A stretch of DNA of 64,000 nt from SIG603 sp044432645 (GCA_044432645.1 JAWXUM010000001.1:1-64000); one strand, 5' to 3'; positions 50,704 to 61,211 are shown, numbered from the stretch's first letter. Numbers and translations: made by a program. Notes: generated by a model from the sequence alone, not told the origin.

Positions 50704-53700
50704 TTAAAAAAATGAAACTTGGCTACTGTCTGGTAAATCTCCAAAAACTCCAGCTTCTTTTAAAACAGCAACTACAGACGATGTAAGTTTGGCACTTGCT
50801 TGAATTTCGTCTATAGAAATATAGTCACTGCCTAATTCCCTTGCATCCATCAAACTAATAGCAGCATTTTCTCCAACACCTGGAAGCGATGAAAACGGAA
50901 GTCTTATTTTATTATCTTCTACTAAGAATTTATTAGCATGAGATTTGTATAAATCGACTGGTAAAAGTTCAATTTTTCTTGCAAGCATTTCGTTGATAAT
51001 TTGGAGTGTTCCTACTGAGCCCTCTTCTTTTGGTGTTGCTTCTTTATTTTTAACTTTTATATCTATTTCTTTTAATTGTTTTTCTATAGCATATTTGCCT
51101 TTTATGGCTATACTACCATCGAAATCGTCACTTCTAACAGTAAAATAAGCAGCATAATATTCTGTAGGTTTATAAACTTTATACCAACCTAATCGTAAGG
51201 CTGCGATCATGTACGCAGCAGCATGAGCTTTTGGGAACATATATTTAATTTTAAAGCATGAATCAATGTACCACTGTGGAACATTATTATCTTTCATTGC
51301 TGCTATATGTTCCTGTGTTAAAAGTTTAGTTGCCTTTCCTTTACGAGTAATTTCCATAATAGAGAATGCCATAGTTGGGTTTAAACCTTTTAACATTAAA
51401 TATGTCATTATACTGTCACGAGTACCAATAACTTCAGAAATTGTACAAGTTCCATCTTTAATTAAATCTTGTGCGTTACCAATCCAAACATCTGTACCGT
51501 GTGAAAGACCAGAAATTTGAAGCAAGTCGGAAAAATTTTTAGGCTGGGCATCAACTAACATTTGTCTGACAAACGGAGTGCCAAGTTCAGGCATTGAAAA
51601 TGTACCAGTTTGTGAATCAATTTCCTCTGGTGTAACACCTAGAGCTTCAGTTGACGTAAACAATGACATTACTTTTGGGTCACTCATAGAAACATTCATA
51701 ACAGGAATTCCAGTATAATCTTCTAGATACCTATAAATAGTAGGAACATCATGTCCTAGTTCGTCAAGTTTACATATTGTATCATGGATTGAGTGAAAAT
51801 CGAAATGAGTTGTTATATTTTCAGACTTTTGGTCATTTGCAGGTCTTTGAACTGGACAGAAATCATAAATTTCCATACCTTTTGGCACAACAACCATTCC
51901 ACCTGGGTGCTGGCCAGTTGTTCTTTTAATTCCTGTGCATCCTTCGGCTAGTCGTAATTCTTCAGCTTTGTGTAAAATTTTATTATTAACTTCTGCATAC
52001 TTTTTGACATATCCAATTGCTGTTTTAGTAGCAACCGTAGAAATAGTACCAGCTTTGAAAACGCTATCTCTTCCGAAAAGTTCTTCGGTATATCTGTGAG
52101 CACCACTTTGGTATTCTCCGGAAAAGTTAAGGTCAATATCTGGTGTTTTATCTCCATCAAAACCTAAGAAAGTTTCAAAAGGAATATCGTGTCCATCACG
52201 AGTTAAATCTTCGCCACAATTTGGGCAAACTTTTGGGGGTAAATCAAAACCAGAGCCATATTCACCTTTTGTGAAAAATTCACTGTATTTGCATTTTTTA
52301 CAAATATAGTGTGGTTCTAAAGGATTAACCTCTGAAATACCTGACATACTTGCTACAAAAGATGAACCAACACTGCCCCTTGACCCTACCAAATAACCAT
52401 GTGCTTCACTGTCTGCTACAAGTTTCTGTGCAGTCATATATAAAACAGAAAAACCGTGTTTATTTATAGAATTAAGTTCTTTTTCAAGTCTTTTTATTAC
52501 TATATCAGGCAATGGGTCGCCATATATTTCCTTAGTTCTATCCCATGTAATGCTGTTAAGTTCCTCTTCGGCTCCGTCAATAAACGGTGGGAAAACTCCT
52601 TTAGGTATAGGTCTAACTTGTTCAACCATGTTAGCTATTAAATTTGTATTTTTTACAACCACTTCATAAGCTTTATCTTTGCCTAAATAGCTAAATTCTG
52701 CTAACATTTCAGGAGTTGTTTTTAAATAAAGTGGTGCTTGCTCGTGGGCGTCGCTAAAACCTTGAGCTGACATTAACACAGTTCTATACGCTGCATCTTT
52801 AGGTTCTAAGAAATGAACGTCACCAGTTGCAACTACAGGTATACCAAGTTTGTCACCAATTTTCACAATAGTTTTATTATAATCTCTTAAATCGCTTTCA
52901 GAGCAAGAACCGTTTCGCACCATAAAAGCGTTATTTGCTAACGGCTGAATTTCTAAATAATCATAATAACTTGCTATTTCGCATAAATCACTAAAATTAT
53001 CTCCACGAACAACTGCTTTAAAAAGCTCGCCTGCTTCACAAGCCGAGCCAATTATTAAGCCTTCTCTATGCGCATCTAAAAATGTTTTTGTGACCCTTGG
53101 TCTTCTATAAAAATAATTTAAATGACTTGCTGAAATGATTTTATACAAGTTTTTAAGACCAACTTTGTTTTTTACCAAAATAATTTGATGATGAGATGGG
53201 AGTTTTTTATAATCACCACCGACTAAAGAAGAATTAATTTCATTTATATTAGAAAGCTTGTAATCTTCAGAAAGTCTTGTTAAAAAATTTTTAAAAATTT
53301 CTGCTAGTATAGTTGCATCATCAACTGCTCTGTGATGATTAAAATCGCCTAGTTTTAAGTATTTTGCAACAGTGTCAAGCTTAGCATTTTTTAAATCGCT
53401 TAGCAAAGTCCTTGACATTCTTACAGTATCAATATATGTAAAACTGTTTTCTATTGCGTTCCTTTTTAAAACGGCTTTTATAAAAGACATATCAAAATCA
53501 GCATTATGAGCAACTAAAACTGGATTATCTCCACAAAATTTTAAAAAGCTTGTTACAGCATCTAACTCCTGTGGCGCATCTTTTACCATGTTATCAGTAA
53601 TTCCAGTTATTTCAGTGATTTTTTCACTAATTGGCATCAAAGGGTTTACGAAAGTACCAAATGTGTCAACTATTTTGTTATCAACAACTCTCACAGCGCC

Positions 53701-55041
53701 AATTTCAGTAATTCTGTCTTTATTAGGACTTAAACCAGTAGTTTCAAGGTCAAAACATATAAATTCGCCCATGAGCGATGAACTTTTAGTTCCTTTTACT
53801 ATAGGAACTAAGTCGTTAACAAAATAAGACTCTACGCCATATATCATTTTAAAATCAGTTCCACTTTTTTGCAAAGCTTCACTGGCATTCATTGCATCTG
53901 GAAAAGCTTGGGCTATACCATGGTCAGTTACAGCAATTGCAGTATGCCCCCATTTATTTGCTAGGCTTATGTACTCGCCAATTTCATTTATACCGTCCAT
54001 AGAGGACATATTAGTATGCAGATGAAGTTCTACACGTTTTTCTAGTGCGTCATCTGTTACTTCTAATTTTTCTACTTTTCCTATCGCTCTAAGTTCTAAA
54101 ACATTTTCACGGTCATATTTATCGTATTTTAAATTTCCACGCACAACAACAGACTGTCCTTTTTTTAGGTCATCTAAATCTTTTTTAGCAGAGTCGTATA
54201 AACATTTAATTGATAAAGAAGATGTGTAATCAGTTATATTGATAGTGAATATTTTCCATTTTCCATCTCTTGTAAGTTTTGTTTCTAGTTCAAATATATC
54301 TCCCCAAACATTGACAACACCATCTTCAATAGTTATGTCGCTTATAGGAACTAAGGCTTGTTTTGTCAAATTGCCCATGTTAGGTCTAACAGTTTCTGGA
54401 ATGATAGTCGGCATAGAGCTATCTTTGTCACGAGTGCTAATTTTACGTTTAGCCTTTTGCTCATTCATAACACTTTCGTATTTTTCCATTTCCTCAACTA
54501 AAACTTTTCGTTGCTCTTTTACAGCCTCATTTCGAAGTCTTTCAATTGAAGAATCATCAGTATTTTCAATAACAGTTTTCCCAGTGAATTTTACAGTGAC
54601 ATCAGTATCAAACCAATTACTAATTAAATTTTCTAATTTTTTGTCAGCTTTTTTTGTGTTTAATAATGAAATACCACCGTGCATAAGCTCAACAGTTAAA
54701 ATGTTATCATGCAAATTAATAAAAGCATCATTAAATGTACCATTTAATGTAGCATCTTGCTCTTTTAACTTTAAAACAAGTGAATTAAAAGCTTTTTGAG
54801 AAAACAAATCTTTGTTGAATTTTGGATTTAATGTAACTTTAGATAAATTTAAAGAGTTTTCTAAAGCGTGAGAAAGCCTTAATATATCGGTGTATTTACA
54901 AAATTTTGCAAAATTAACATTTAATAACAATGAATTATTGTTTCTATTAATTTCGATGTCAGAAATTTCACCAGTTAATAATTCAGTAGGTAAATTCTCA
55001 TTTACAATTTGTTGTTCAAAAAAAGCCGATATTAATTTCAT
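50704..55041 (-). CDS. polC: DNA polymerase III subunit alpha, Gram-positive type PolC
   Basis: Encodes 1445 residues, the normal PolC length. Domains in order: N-terminal domains and OB fold (about 1-330), PHP beginning VELHLHTNMSSMDG (about 338), proofreading exonuclease with FICFDLETTGLSP (about 426-438) embedded within the PHP, then the polymerase core with VGSRGSVGSSFVASM, a four-Cys zinc site (CKKC about 914, CPNC about 938), catalytic PDIDLNF (about 966), and helix-hairpin-helix near the C-terminus (LPGVGENAAISLMDA). It is the main replicative polymerase. It is 15 bases downstream of ispG. Confidence 0.98.
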   Translation of the reverse strand: MKLISAFFEQQIVNENLPTELLTGEISDIEINRNNNSLLLNVNFAKFCKYTDILRLSHALENSLNLSKVTLNPKFNKDLFSQKAFNSLVLKLKEQDATLNGTFNDAFINLHDNILTVELMHGGISLLNTKKADKKLENLISNWFDTDVTVKFTGKTVIENTDDSSIERLRNEAVKEQRKVLVEEMEKYESVMNEQKAKRKISTRDKDSSMPTIIPETVRPNMGNLTKQALVPISDITIEDGVVNVWGDIFELETKLTRDGKWKIFTINITDYTSSLSIKCLYDSAKKDLDDLKKGQSVVVRGNLKYDKYDRENVLELRAIGKVEKLEVTDDALEKRVELHLHTNMSSMDGINEIGEYISLANKWGHTAIAVTDHGIAQAFPDAMNASEALQKSGTDFKMIYGVESYFVNDLVPIVKGTKSSSLMGEFICFDLETTGLSPNKDRITEIGAVRVVDNKIVDTFGTFVNPLMPISEKITEITGITDNMVKDAPQELDAVTSFLKFCGDNPVLVAHNADFDMSFIKAVLKRNAIENSFTYIDTVRMSRTLLSDLKNAKLDTVAKYLKLGDFNHHRAVDDATILAEIFKNFLTRLSEDYKLSNINEINSSLVGGDYKKLPSHHQIILVKNKVGLKNLYKIISASHLNYFYRRPRVTKTFLDAHREGLIIGSACEAGELFKAVVRGDNFSDLCEIASYYDYLEIQPLANNAFMVRNGSCSESDLRDYNKTIVKIGDKLGIPVVATGDVHFLEPKDAAYRTVLMSAQGFSDAHEQAPLYLKTTPEMLAEFSYLGKDKAYEVVVKNTNLIANMVEQVRPIPKGVFPPFIDGAEEELNSITWDRTKEIYGDPLPDIVIKRLEKELNSINKHGFSVLYMTAQKLVADSEAHGYLVGSRGSVGSSFVASMSGISEVNPLEPHYICKKCKYSEFFTKGEYGSGFDLPPKVCPNCGEDLTRDGHDIPFETFLGFDGDKTPDIDLNFSGEYQSGAHRYTEELFGRDSVFKAGTISTVATKTAIGYVKKYAEVNNKILHKAEELRLAEGCTGIKRTTGQHPGGMVVVPKGMEIYDFCPVQRPANDQKSENITTHFDFHSIHDTICKLDELGHDVPTIYRYLEDYTGIPVMNVSMSDPKVMSLFTSTEALGVTPEEIDSQTGTFSMPELGTPFVRQMLVDAQPKNFSDLLQISGLSHGTDVWIGNAQDLIKDGTCTISEVIGTRDSIMTYLMLKGLNPTMAFSIMEITRKGKATKLLTQEHIAAMKDNNVPQWYIDSCFKIKYMFPKAHAAAYMIAALRLGWYKVYKPTEYYAAYFTVRSDDFDGSIAIKGKYAIEKQLKEIDIKVKNKEATPKEEGSVGTLQIINEMLARKIELLPVDLYKSHANKFLVEDNKIRLPFSSLPGVGENAAISLMDARELGSDYISIDEIQASAKLTSSVVAVLKEAGVFGDLPDSSQVSFF

Positions 55042-55056
55042 TTAACGTTCCTATCT

Positions 55057-56106
55057 TTATGGTAAAGTTTCTATTTCTTTTAATAATTCTTCTAATAATA
55101 ATTCTTCTTTAATTTTTTTAACAATAACACCTTTTTTAAATATAAGTCCAAACCCTTTTCCACCAGCTACGCCAATGTCAGCTTCTTTCGCTTCACCAGG
55201 TCCGTTAACTTCACAGCCCATAATTGCTACTGTAATGTTTTTATTACAGTTTTTTAAAGCTATTTCCACTTTATTGGCAAGTCCTATTAAGTCGACTGAT
55301 GTTCTGCCACAAGTTGGACAAGAAACAAACTTCACACCAGAACTTATTCCAACAGCTTTCAAAATGTCTTTGGCAGCATAAATTTCTTTAACTGGGTCAG
55401 CAGTCAGCGACACTCTAAAAGTATCACCTATTCCCTTTGCTAAAAGTCCACCTATTCCGACAGCAGATTTTACAAGTCCCATGTGAGCAGTTCCAGCTTC
55501 TGTTACACCTAAATGTAAAGGGTAATTACACTTACTGCTCATAAGCTCATAAGCTTCTATAGTAGAAACAACATCTGATGATTTAATTGAAATAACAATA
55601 TCATCAAAATCGAATTTTTCTAATAAAGATGCGTGATATAAGGCACTTTCACAAAGAGCCTCAGGTGTTGGCGAGCCATATTTTGCTAAAATTTCTTTTT
55701 CTACAGAACCAGAATTCACACCAATTCTAATAGGTATATTTTTATTTTTACATGCATTAGCAACAGATTTCACTCTGTCATCAGAGCCAATATTGCCTGG
55801 GTTTATTCTAATTTTATCAATTCCAGCCTCAACAGCTTCAAGTGCTAAACGATAATCAAAATGAATATCAGCAACAAGTGGAATATTTATTTTTTCTTTA
55901 ATTGCTGGTATAAGTTTAACAGCCTCCATGTTAGGAATAGCGGCTCTTACAATTTGGCAACCAGCTTTTTCAAGTTCTATAGCTTGTTTAACGCTATTTT
56001 CTATGTCGCTAGCGTGAATATTTAGCATTGATTGAATAGTTAACGGGGTTCCAGCACCTATAGCTACTCCACCAGCTATAACTTGTTTTGTTATTTTCCT
56101 GTTCAT
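55057..56106 (-). CDS. ispG: 4-hydroxy-3-methylbut-2-en-1-yl diphosphate synthase
   Basis: Encodes 349 residues, the two-domain bacterial form. N-terminal TIM barrel: GAGTPLTIQSMLNIHASD (about 18-35), VADIHFDYRLALEA (about 77-90), RINPGNIGSDDRV. C-terminal 4Fe-4S domain: SCPTCGRTSVDL (about 262-273) and MGCEVNGPGEA (about 294-304) supply the cluster Cys. It acts in the MEP isoprenoid pathway, converting MEcPP to HMBPP. It is 9 bases after rseP in the operon. Confidence 0.97.
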   Translation of the reverse strand: MNRKITKQVIAGGVAIGAGTPLTIQSMLNIHASDIENSVKQAIELEKAGCQIVRAAIPNMEAVKLIPAIKEKINIPLVADIHFDYRLALEAVEAGIDKIRINPGNIGSDDRVKSVANACKNKNIPIRIGVNSGSVEKEILAKYGSPTPEALCESALYHASLLEKFDFDDIVISIKSSDVVSTIEAYELMSSKCNYPLHLGVTEAGTAHMGLVKSAVGIGGLLAKGIGDTFRVSLTADPVKEIYAAKDILKAVGISSGVKFVSCPTCGRTSVDLIGLANKVEIALKNCNKNITVAIMGCEVNGPGEAKEADIGVAGGKGFGLIFKKGVIVKKIKEELLLEELLKEIETLP

Positions 56107-56115
56107 TTTATCACC

Positions 56116-57165
56116 CTATATAAATAAGTTCCATACGTCTTTAAATGTTATTAAAAGCATAAATCCAATTAAAATCATAAAGCCTATTGAATTTACATAT
56201 CCTTCAACTTTTTGTGGTACTGGCTTTTTAAAAATAAGTTCAATTAGTAAAAATACAAACCTACCACCGTCAAGTGCTGGGAAAGGTAAAAGATTAAATA
56301 TACCTAAATTAACGCTGATTAAAGCCATCATAAATAACAAGTTGCTAAACGCTGTACTAAAACTGTCTTGCAAACCTGCTGTTGTGGCCTGTGCGATAGC
56401 TTGCGTTGCACCAACAGGGCCAGAAACATCGTTTATACTGAATTCACCTGTTAGCAGTCCTTTTAAACTATCAATTACCATTCTGGCTATTGCAAAAGAG
56501 TCAGCAAACGTTTTTGTGACTAAATTCTGCAAATTAACTTCTTCACCATAAACATAAAAGTCAATAGAAACATAAGTTTCACCGTCTTCAGTGTAAGAAG
56601 CTAACTCAACATTATCAAAAGTGATTTTTTCGCCGTCACGTTTAACTACAAAATCAACACCACTTGCATCAGCTGTGGCAAAAGCGTATGATAAATCTTT
56701 TTCAGAATAAATCTTATATCCGTCTATTTCTATAATTTCGTCATTCACCATTATACCAGCTACTTCAAGTTTTGAACCCTCAGTAAAATCTGCAATGGTA
56801 GTCGTTGCAAGCAAATCTTGACTTAAAAGAACAATAGCCATGAAAATAACACCAAGTATCAAGTTCATAATAGCACCAGTAATTATCACTATCATTCTTT
56901 TCCAAATCGGCTTACTTGTAAAAGAACCTTCGGCAGTGCTGTCACCGTTTTCACCTTCTATATCGCAAAAGCCACCAATCGGCAATGCCCTTAAAGAATA
57001 TTCTGTTTCGCCTTTAGTAAAACTGAAAATTTTAGGTCCCATACCAAGTGCAAATTCATGAACGCTAATACCAGAAAGTTTTGCTGTAAAAAAATGTCCG
57101 AATTCGTGTAAAAAAATTATAAGTGTAAAAAGTAACACACCTATTATCGCTAAAATTACTCCCAA
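56116..57165 (-). CDS. rseP: Site-2 intramembrane zinc protease RseP/RasP
   Basis: Encodes 349 residues. The zinc site HEFGH is at residues 20-24 in the first membrane helix. A single PDZ domain follows (about 105-180; STLEVAGIMVNDEIIEIDGYKI-type). The second half of the active site is NLLPFPALDGGRFVFLLIE (about 288-306), with Asp of the LDG motif. It cleaves anti-sigma factors and signal peptides within the membrane. It is 9 bases after dxr and precedes ispG by 9. Confidence 0.96.
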   Translation of the reverse strand: MGVILAIIGVLLFTLIIFLHEFGHFFTAKLSGISVHEFALGMGPKIFSFTKGETEYSLRALPIGGFCDIEGENGDSTAEGSFTSKPIWKRMIVIITGAIMNLILGVIFMAIVLLSQDLLATTTIADFTEGSKLEVAGIMVNDEIIEIDGYKIYSEKDLSYAFATADASGVDFVVKRDGEKITFDNVELASYTEDGETYVSIDFYVYGEEVNLQNLVTKTFADSFAIARMVIDSLKGLLTGEFSINDVSGPVGATQAIAQATTAGLQDSFSTAFSNLLFMMALISVNLGIFNLLPFPALDGGRFVFLLIELIFKKPVPQKVEGYVNSIGFMILIGFMLLITFKDVWNLFI

Positions 57166-57174
57166 AACTACCTC

Positions 57175-58323
57175 CTAAATATTGTTTAAAACAAATTTTC
57201 TTGCTGTAATATCAGCATTTAAAATATCCTCTAAATTAAAACTGTCAACATCTTTTTGGTTATCCATAGCAGCTTTTACTAACTCTGCAATATCAGTAAA
57301 AGATATTTTGTTTTCTAAAAATAGCCTTACAGCCTCTTCGTCAGCTCCGTTTATAGCAGTAGGTGCTAAACCACCTCTAATCATTGCTTCTTTAGACGAT
57401 GCTAAACATTTAAATGTATGTTCATCAGCTTCAAAAAATGATAGATTTTTCCACTGCCATAAGTCAAGTTTTTTTACATCACATGCAAATCTATTTGGAT
57501 AAGTTAATGCATATTGAATAGGAATTTTCATATCAGGCACACCTAACTGTGCAATAACAGAATTGTCAGTAAACTCTACTAATGAATGAATTACACTTTC
57601 TCTATGGACTAAAACATCAATTTGGCTAGGGTTTAAATCAAAAAGCCATTTTGCTTCCATGAGCTCTAAACCTTTGTTCATCATTGTAGCACTGTCGATG
57701 GTTATTTTAGCACCCATCTCCCAATTTGGGTGTTTAAGTGCCATTTGTGGGGTTACAGTTTTTAGAAAATCAATATCTTTTCCAAAAAAAGGTCCACCAG
57801 AAGCTGTAACAATTACTCTGTTAAGTTCTTTACTATCATGTAATCCCTGTAAACACTGAAAAATTGCAGAATGTTCGCTATCTACGGGTAAAATTTTCAC
57901 GCCTTTTTCTTTAGCTTTACTCATAACAAGTTGCCCACCTGTCACAAGTGTTTCTTTATTCGCTAGTGCTATATCTTTGCCAGCTTCAATAGCTGCTAAA
58001 GTTGGTCTTAGCCCTATCATACCTATAACTGAATTTAAAACAATATCTGCACTTTCTATGCATGCAACTTCGCATAATCCATTTATACCAGAAACAACTT
58101 TAGTTTCTGTGTCAGAAATATTAATTTTCAGTGAATTTGCTGCTTCTAAGTCAAAAACCGCAACTAATTGCGGTTTAAACTCTCTGACTTGCTTTTCTAA
58201 TAATACAATATTAGAATATGCAGCTAATCCAACTATTTCAAATTTATCTAAATGGGTTCTAACTACAGAAGTAGCTTGAACACCGATAGACCCTGTTGAG
58301 CCTAATAATGATATTTTTTTCAT
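57175..58323 (-). CDS. dxr: 1-deoxy-D-xylulose 5-phosphate reductoisomerase
   Basis: Encodes 382 residues, the normal length. NADPH binding: ISLLGSTGSIGVQAT (about 4-18). Metal and substrate residues: PVDSEHSAIFQCL (about 145-157) and NWEMGAKITIDSATMMNKGLELMEAKWLF (about 197-225). It makes MEP, the committed step of the MEP pathway whose later enzyme IspG is two genes downstream. It lies 13 bases after cdsA. Confidence 0.97.
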   Translation of the reverse strand: MKKISLLGSTGSIGVQATSVVRTHLDKFEIVGLAAYSNIVLLEKQVREFKPQLVAVFDLEAANSLKINISDTETKVVSGINGLCEVACIESADIVLNSVIGMIGLRPTLAAIEAGKDIALANKETLVTGGQLVMSKAKEKGVKILPVDSEHSAIFQCLQGLHDSKELNRVIVTASGGPFFGKDIDFLKTVTPQMALKHPNWEMGAKITIDSATMMNKGLELMEAKWLFDLNPSQIDVLVHRESVIHSLVEFTDNSVIAQLGVPDMKIPIQYALTYPNRFACDVKKLDLWQWKNLSFFEADEHTFKCLASSKEAMIRGGLAPTAINGADEEAVRLFLENKISFTDIAELVKAAMDNQKDVDSFNLEDILNADITARKFVLNNI

Positions 58324-58336
58324 TGTAATTAGTCCT

Positions 58337-59173
58337 TTAATTAAGTATTGGTGGTAAAAAAGTCACAATTATATACACAACTGGAGCTGTAAAAACAACG
58401 CTATCAAATCTATCTAATATTCCACCGTGACCTGGAATTATATGTCCGAAATCTTTTATTCCACAACTACGTTTGATAAGCGAAAAACTTAAATCTCCTA
58501 TAGTTCCAGCAATAGCGCCAGCTACCCCTATGAGCATCATTATATATAAATTCGCAGCTGTTGGTTGACCAGCATAGTATACATACGAGAAAAACAAACC
58601 TGCTATTAGCATACCAATTATATTAGCTATAATTCCGCCTATAAAACCTTCTACAGTTTTTTTAGGGCTAATATCTGGACAAAGTTTATGTTTACCCAAA
58701 TAAGTGCCTGCAAAATACGCTCCAATATCTGGAATCCATGCAGCTATTACAGCAATTACTGTGTAAAAGATTCCATGGTCAACATCAATTACTCTTGCCA
58801 AAATTATTGTGCCCAAAGCAGTTGGAATCATAATTGACATGCTGTAAATTATTGCTAACTCTTTAAACGAAACTCTTTTATGGCAAGCGATTAACATTAT
58901 AAACATAGTAAATGAATATAAACAGTAAATTGAAAATTCAACTTCGTGGCTTACCAAATTTGAAAAAGGTATAAAAAACGAGATAGTAATACTAGGAATA
59001 ATCAAAGCCAAACGTTTTTCAAGACCCGAAGCTTTAATAAGTTCATAAACGCACAGCGCCGATATAGCTCCTATTGCAATATTAAGCAAAACAGGCAAAG
59101 AACTTTCAAAAATCACAATAGATACCAAAAGTATTCCCATAATTACGCTTGAAATTACACGTGTTTTTAACAC
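58337..59173 (-). CDS. cdsA: Phosphatidate cytidylyltransferase
   Basis: Encodes 278 residues, with about eight membrane helices. The start appears to be GTG at 59173, with only a weak SD. The signature near the C-terminus is S(L)IKRSCGIKDFGHIIPGHGGILDRFDS (about 229-255), matching the CdsA motif S-x(3)-K-R-x(4)-K-D-x(5)-PGHGG-x(2)-DR-x-D. It makes CDP-diacylglycerol for phospholipid synthesis in the membrane. It is 28 bases after uppS. Confidence 0.96.
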   Translation of the reverse strand: MLKTRVISSVIMGILLVSIVIFESSLPVLLNIAIGAISALCVYELIKASGLEKRLALIIPSITISFFIPFSNLVSHEVEFSIYCLYSFTMFIMLIACHKRVSFKELAIIYSMSIMIPTALGTIILARVIDVDHGIFYTVIAVIAAWIPDIGAYFAGTYLGKHKLCPDISPKKTVEGFIGGIIANIIGMLIAGLFFSYVYYAGQPTAANLYIMMLIGVAGAIAGTIGDLSFSLIKRSCGIKDFGHIIPGHGGILDRFDSVVFTAPVVYIIVTFLPPILN

Positions 59174-59201
59174 AATAATTCACTCTCAGACAATTTTAGA
59201 G

Positions 59202-59921
59202 TTAAACTCCTCCAAAACGTCTGTTCCTTCCGTTATAAATATCTATAGCCTTATCTAAATCCTTAGTTTTAAAATCTGGCCATAAAATATCAAAATATAC
59301 AAACTCCGAATAAGCACATTGCCACAAAAGAAAATTAGAAATTCTTTGCTCGCCACTAGGTCTTATAATTAAGTCGGGGTCTGGTTGACTATTTGTATAT
59401 AACTTAGCACTAATATCAGCCTCAGTAATATTGTCAATTTCTCCATTTTTATACTGAGTAGCCAAAATATTAACAGCTCTTGTTATCTCTGCTCTGCCAC
59501 CGTAATTCATAGCAAGGTTTAAAACCATACCATTTTTTGATGATGATTCTTTTTCTACTTTTTTTATAAGCTCTTGCAACTCTTCTGGAAAACCTGTTAC
59601 ATCACCTATAAAATTAACTTTAATATTTTCGTCCATAAAATCAGCTAAAGCTTCGTTTAAATATTCTTTGAATAATTTCAGCAAAGCGTTAACTTCTTCT
59701 TTTGGTCTGTTCCAATTCTCAGTTGAAAACGCATAAACAGTAAAATACTTGACACCTATATTAGATGCATATTTTGTTATTGTTCTAAAATTTGCTGCGC
59801 CTTTTGTGTGCCCAGCAGTTCTTGGAAGTCCTCTTTTTTTTGCCCATCTACCGTTTCCGTCCATAATAACAGCTATGTGAGTAGGAACAGGAATATTCTT
59901 ATTATCTTTTTTAAATAACAT
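59202..59921 (-). CDS. uppS: Undecaprenyl diphosphate synthase (cis-prenyltransferase)
   Basis: Encodes 239 residues. Motifs: HIAVIMDGNGRWAKKRGLPRTAGH (about 16-39) with the catalytic Asp, YAFSTENWNRP (about 68-78), NYGGRAEI (about 148), and IRPSGEQRISNFLLWQ(C)AYSE (about 190-210). It builds the C55 carrier for peptidoglycan from IPP and FPP. It is 11 bases after frr. Confidence 0.97.
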   Translation of the reverse strand: MLFKKDNKNIPVPTHIAVIMDGNGRWAKKRGLPRTAGHTKGAANFRTITKYASNIGVKYFTVYAFSTENWNRPKEEVNALLKLFKEYLNEALADFMDENIKVNFIGDVTGFPEELQELIKKVEKESSSKNGMVLNLAMNYGGRAEITRAVNILATQYKNGEIDNITEADISAKLYTNSQPDPDLIIRPSGEQRISNFLLWQCAYSEFVYFDILWPDFKTKDLDKAIDIYNGRNRRFGGV

Positions 59922-59932
59922 TTTTTCTCCAA

Positions 59933-60487
59933 TTAGATTGAAAGAATTTCTTTTTCTTTTTTAGTTAAAACAGTATCAATTTCTTTAGATTTTTTATCTG
60001 TAATATCTTGAATTTTCTTTTCAGCTGTTTTTAAATCATCTTCTGTAATTTCGCTTGATTTTTTCTTAGCTTTTAATTTATCAATAGCATCACGGCGGAT
60101 AGATCTTAAAGCAACTTTTGCATCTTCAGCCATTTTTGCCATTTCTTTAGCAAGTTCTTTACGTCTGTCTTCTGTAAGTTGAGGGAAAACTAGTCTAATA
60201 AGTTTACCATCGCTTTGAGGGTTAACACCTAAATCTGATTTTTGTATAGCTTTTTCAATAGCACTACAAACAGAACCGTCCCATGGTTGAATATTTAAAA
60301 CTCTAGCTTCAGCTATAGAAACTGCTGCTAATTGGTTAATTGGTGTTGGTGCACCATAATAATCTACTAATATTTTATCAAGAACAGCAGGGTTTGCTCT
60401 TCCTGCTCTAATTGATGTGTATTCGCTTTCTAATACACTAACAGTTTTGCCCATTTTGGTTTGAGCGTTATCTAAAATTTCTTTCAT
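59933..60487 (-). CDS. frr: Ribosome recycling factor
   Basis: Encodes 184 residues, the standard RRF size. It contains YTSIRAGRANPAVLDKILVDYYGAPTPINQLAAVS (about 23-57) and the C-terminal basic coiled-coil helix VALRSIRRDAIDKLKAKKK. RRF with EF-G splits the post-termination ribosome. It follows pyrH by 19 bases, the usual order. Confidence 0.97.
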   Translation of the reverse strand: MKEILDNAQTKMGKTVSVLESEYTSIRAGRANPAVLDKILVDYYGAPTPINQLAAVSIAEARVLNIQPWDGSVCSAIEKAIQKSDLGVNPQSDGKLIRLVFPQLTEDRRKELAKEMAKMAEDAKVALRSIRRDAIDKLKAKKKSSEITEDDLKTAEKKIQDITDKKSKEIDTVLTKKEKEILSI

Positions 60488-60506
60488 AATAAATATATCC
60501 TTTCAA

Positions 60507-61211
60507 TTAATCGATTAAAGTACCGATATTTTCGCCTAATGCAACTTTTACTATATTGTCTGGGTCGTCTATGCTAAACACATAGAACGGAATATGTCTG
60601 TCATTACAAAAAGTAGCAGCTGTCATATCCATAACTTGAAGATTATTGTTTAAAATTTCCATGTAAGTTATATGGTCATATTTTACTGCTTCTGGGTTAG
60701 TTTTTGGGTCGCTATCATAAACACCGTCAACCATTGTAGCTTTTAAAATAACATCTGCTTCAATTTCAGCTGCTCTTAAAGCTGCGCCTGTGTCTGTTGA
60801 GAAAAATGGATTTCCAGTTCCACAACCAAATACAACTACTCTTCCTTTTTCTAAATGTCTAACAGCTTTATTTCTAATATAAGGCTCTGCAACTTGTGGC
60901 ATTGAAATAGCAGTTTGAACCCTTACGTCAAGTCCAACTTGTTCAAGTCCGTCAGCAACTCCTAATGTGTTAATAACAGTAGCTAACATTCCCATATGGT
61001 CAGCTCTTGTTCTATCCATGTTACCACTGCTACGTCCTCTCCAAAAATTACCACCACCAACAACAATAGCTACTTCGACACCTAAGTCGACCAGTTTTTT
61101 AACAGGTTCACACATTTTGATAACAAAGTCAAAGTCAATTCCATGACCTTGGTCACCTGCTAGAGATTCACCACTTAATTTTAGTAAAACTCTTTTATAT
61201 TTAATATCCAT
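60507..61211 (-). CDS. pyrH: UMP kinase
   Basis: Encodes 234 residues from ATG 61211, which has GGAG eight bases upstream; nine extra codons from an earlier ATG are rejected. Amino-acid-kinase fold: RVLLKLSGESLAGDQGHGI (about 6-24), VEVAIVVGGGNFWRG (about 45-59), GNPFFSTDTGAALRAAEIEAD (about 129-149). It makes UDP from UMP as a hexamer regulated by UTP/GTP. It heads the frr-uppS-cdsA-dxr-rseP-ispG-polC cluster. tsf/rpsB, which often precede it, are not upstream; an alcohol dehydrogenase is. Confidence 0.97.
   Translation of the reverse strand: MDIKYKRVLLKLSGESLAGDQGHGIDFDFVIKMCEPVKKLVDLGVEVAIVVGGGNFWRGRSSGNMDRTRADHMGMLATVINTLGVADGLEQVGLDVRVQTAISMPQVAEPYIRNKAVRHLEKGRVVVFGCGTGNPFFSTDTGAALRAAEIEADVILKATMVDGVYDSDPKTNPEAVKYDHITYMEILNNNLQVMDMTAATFCNDRHIPFYVFSIDDPDNIVKVALGENIGTLID

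Noticed and set aside
54239..54799. A 186-codon open frame on the plus strand inside polC
   Set aside because: It is fully antisense to a clearly coding PolC region, with no SD and a hydrophobic, shadow-like composition.
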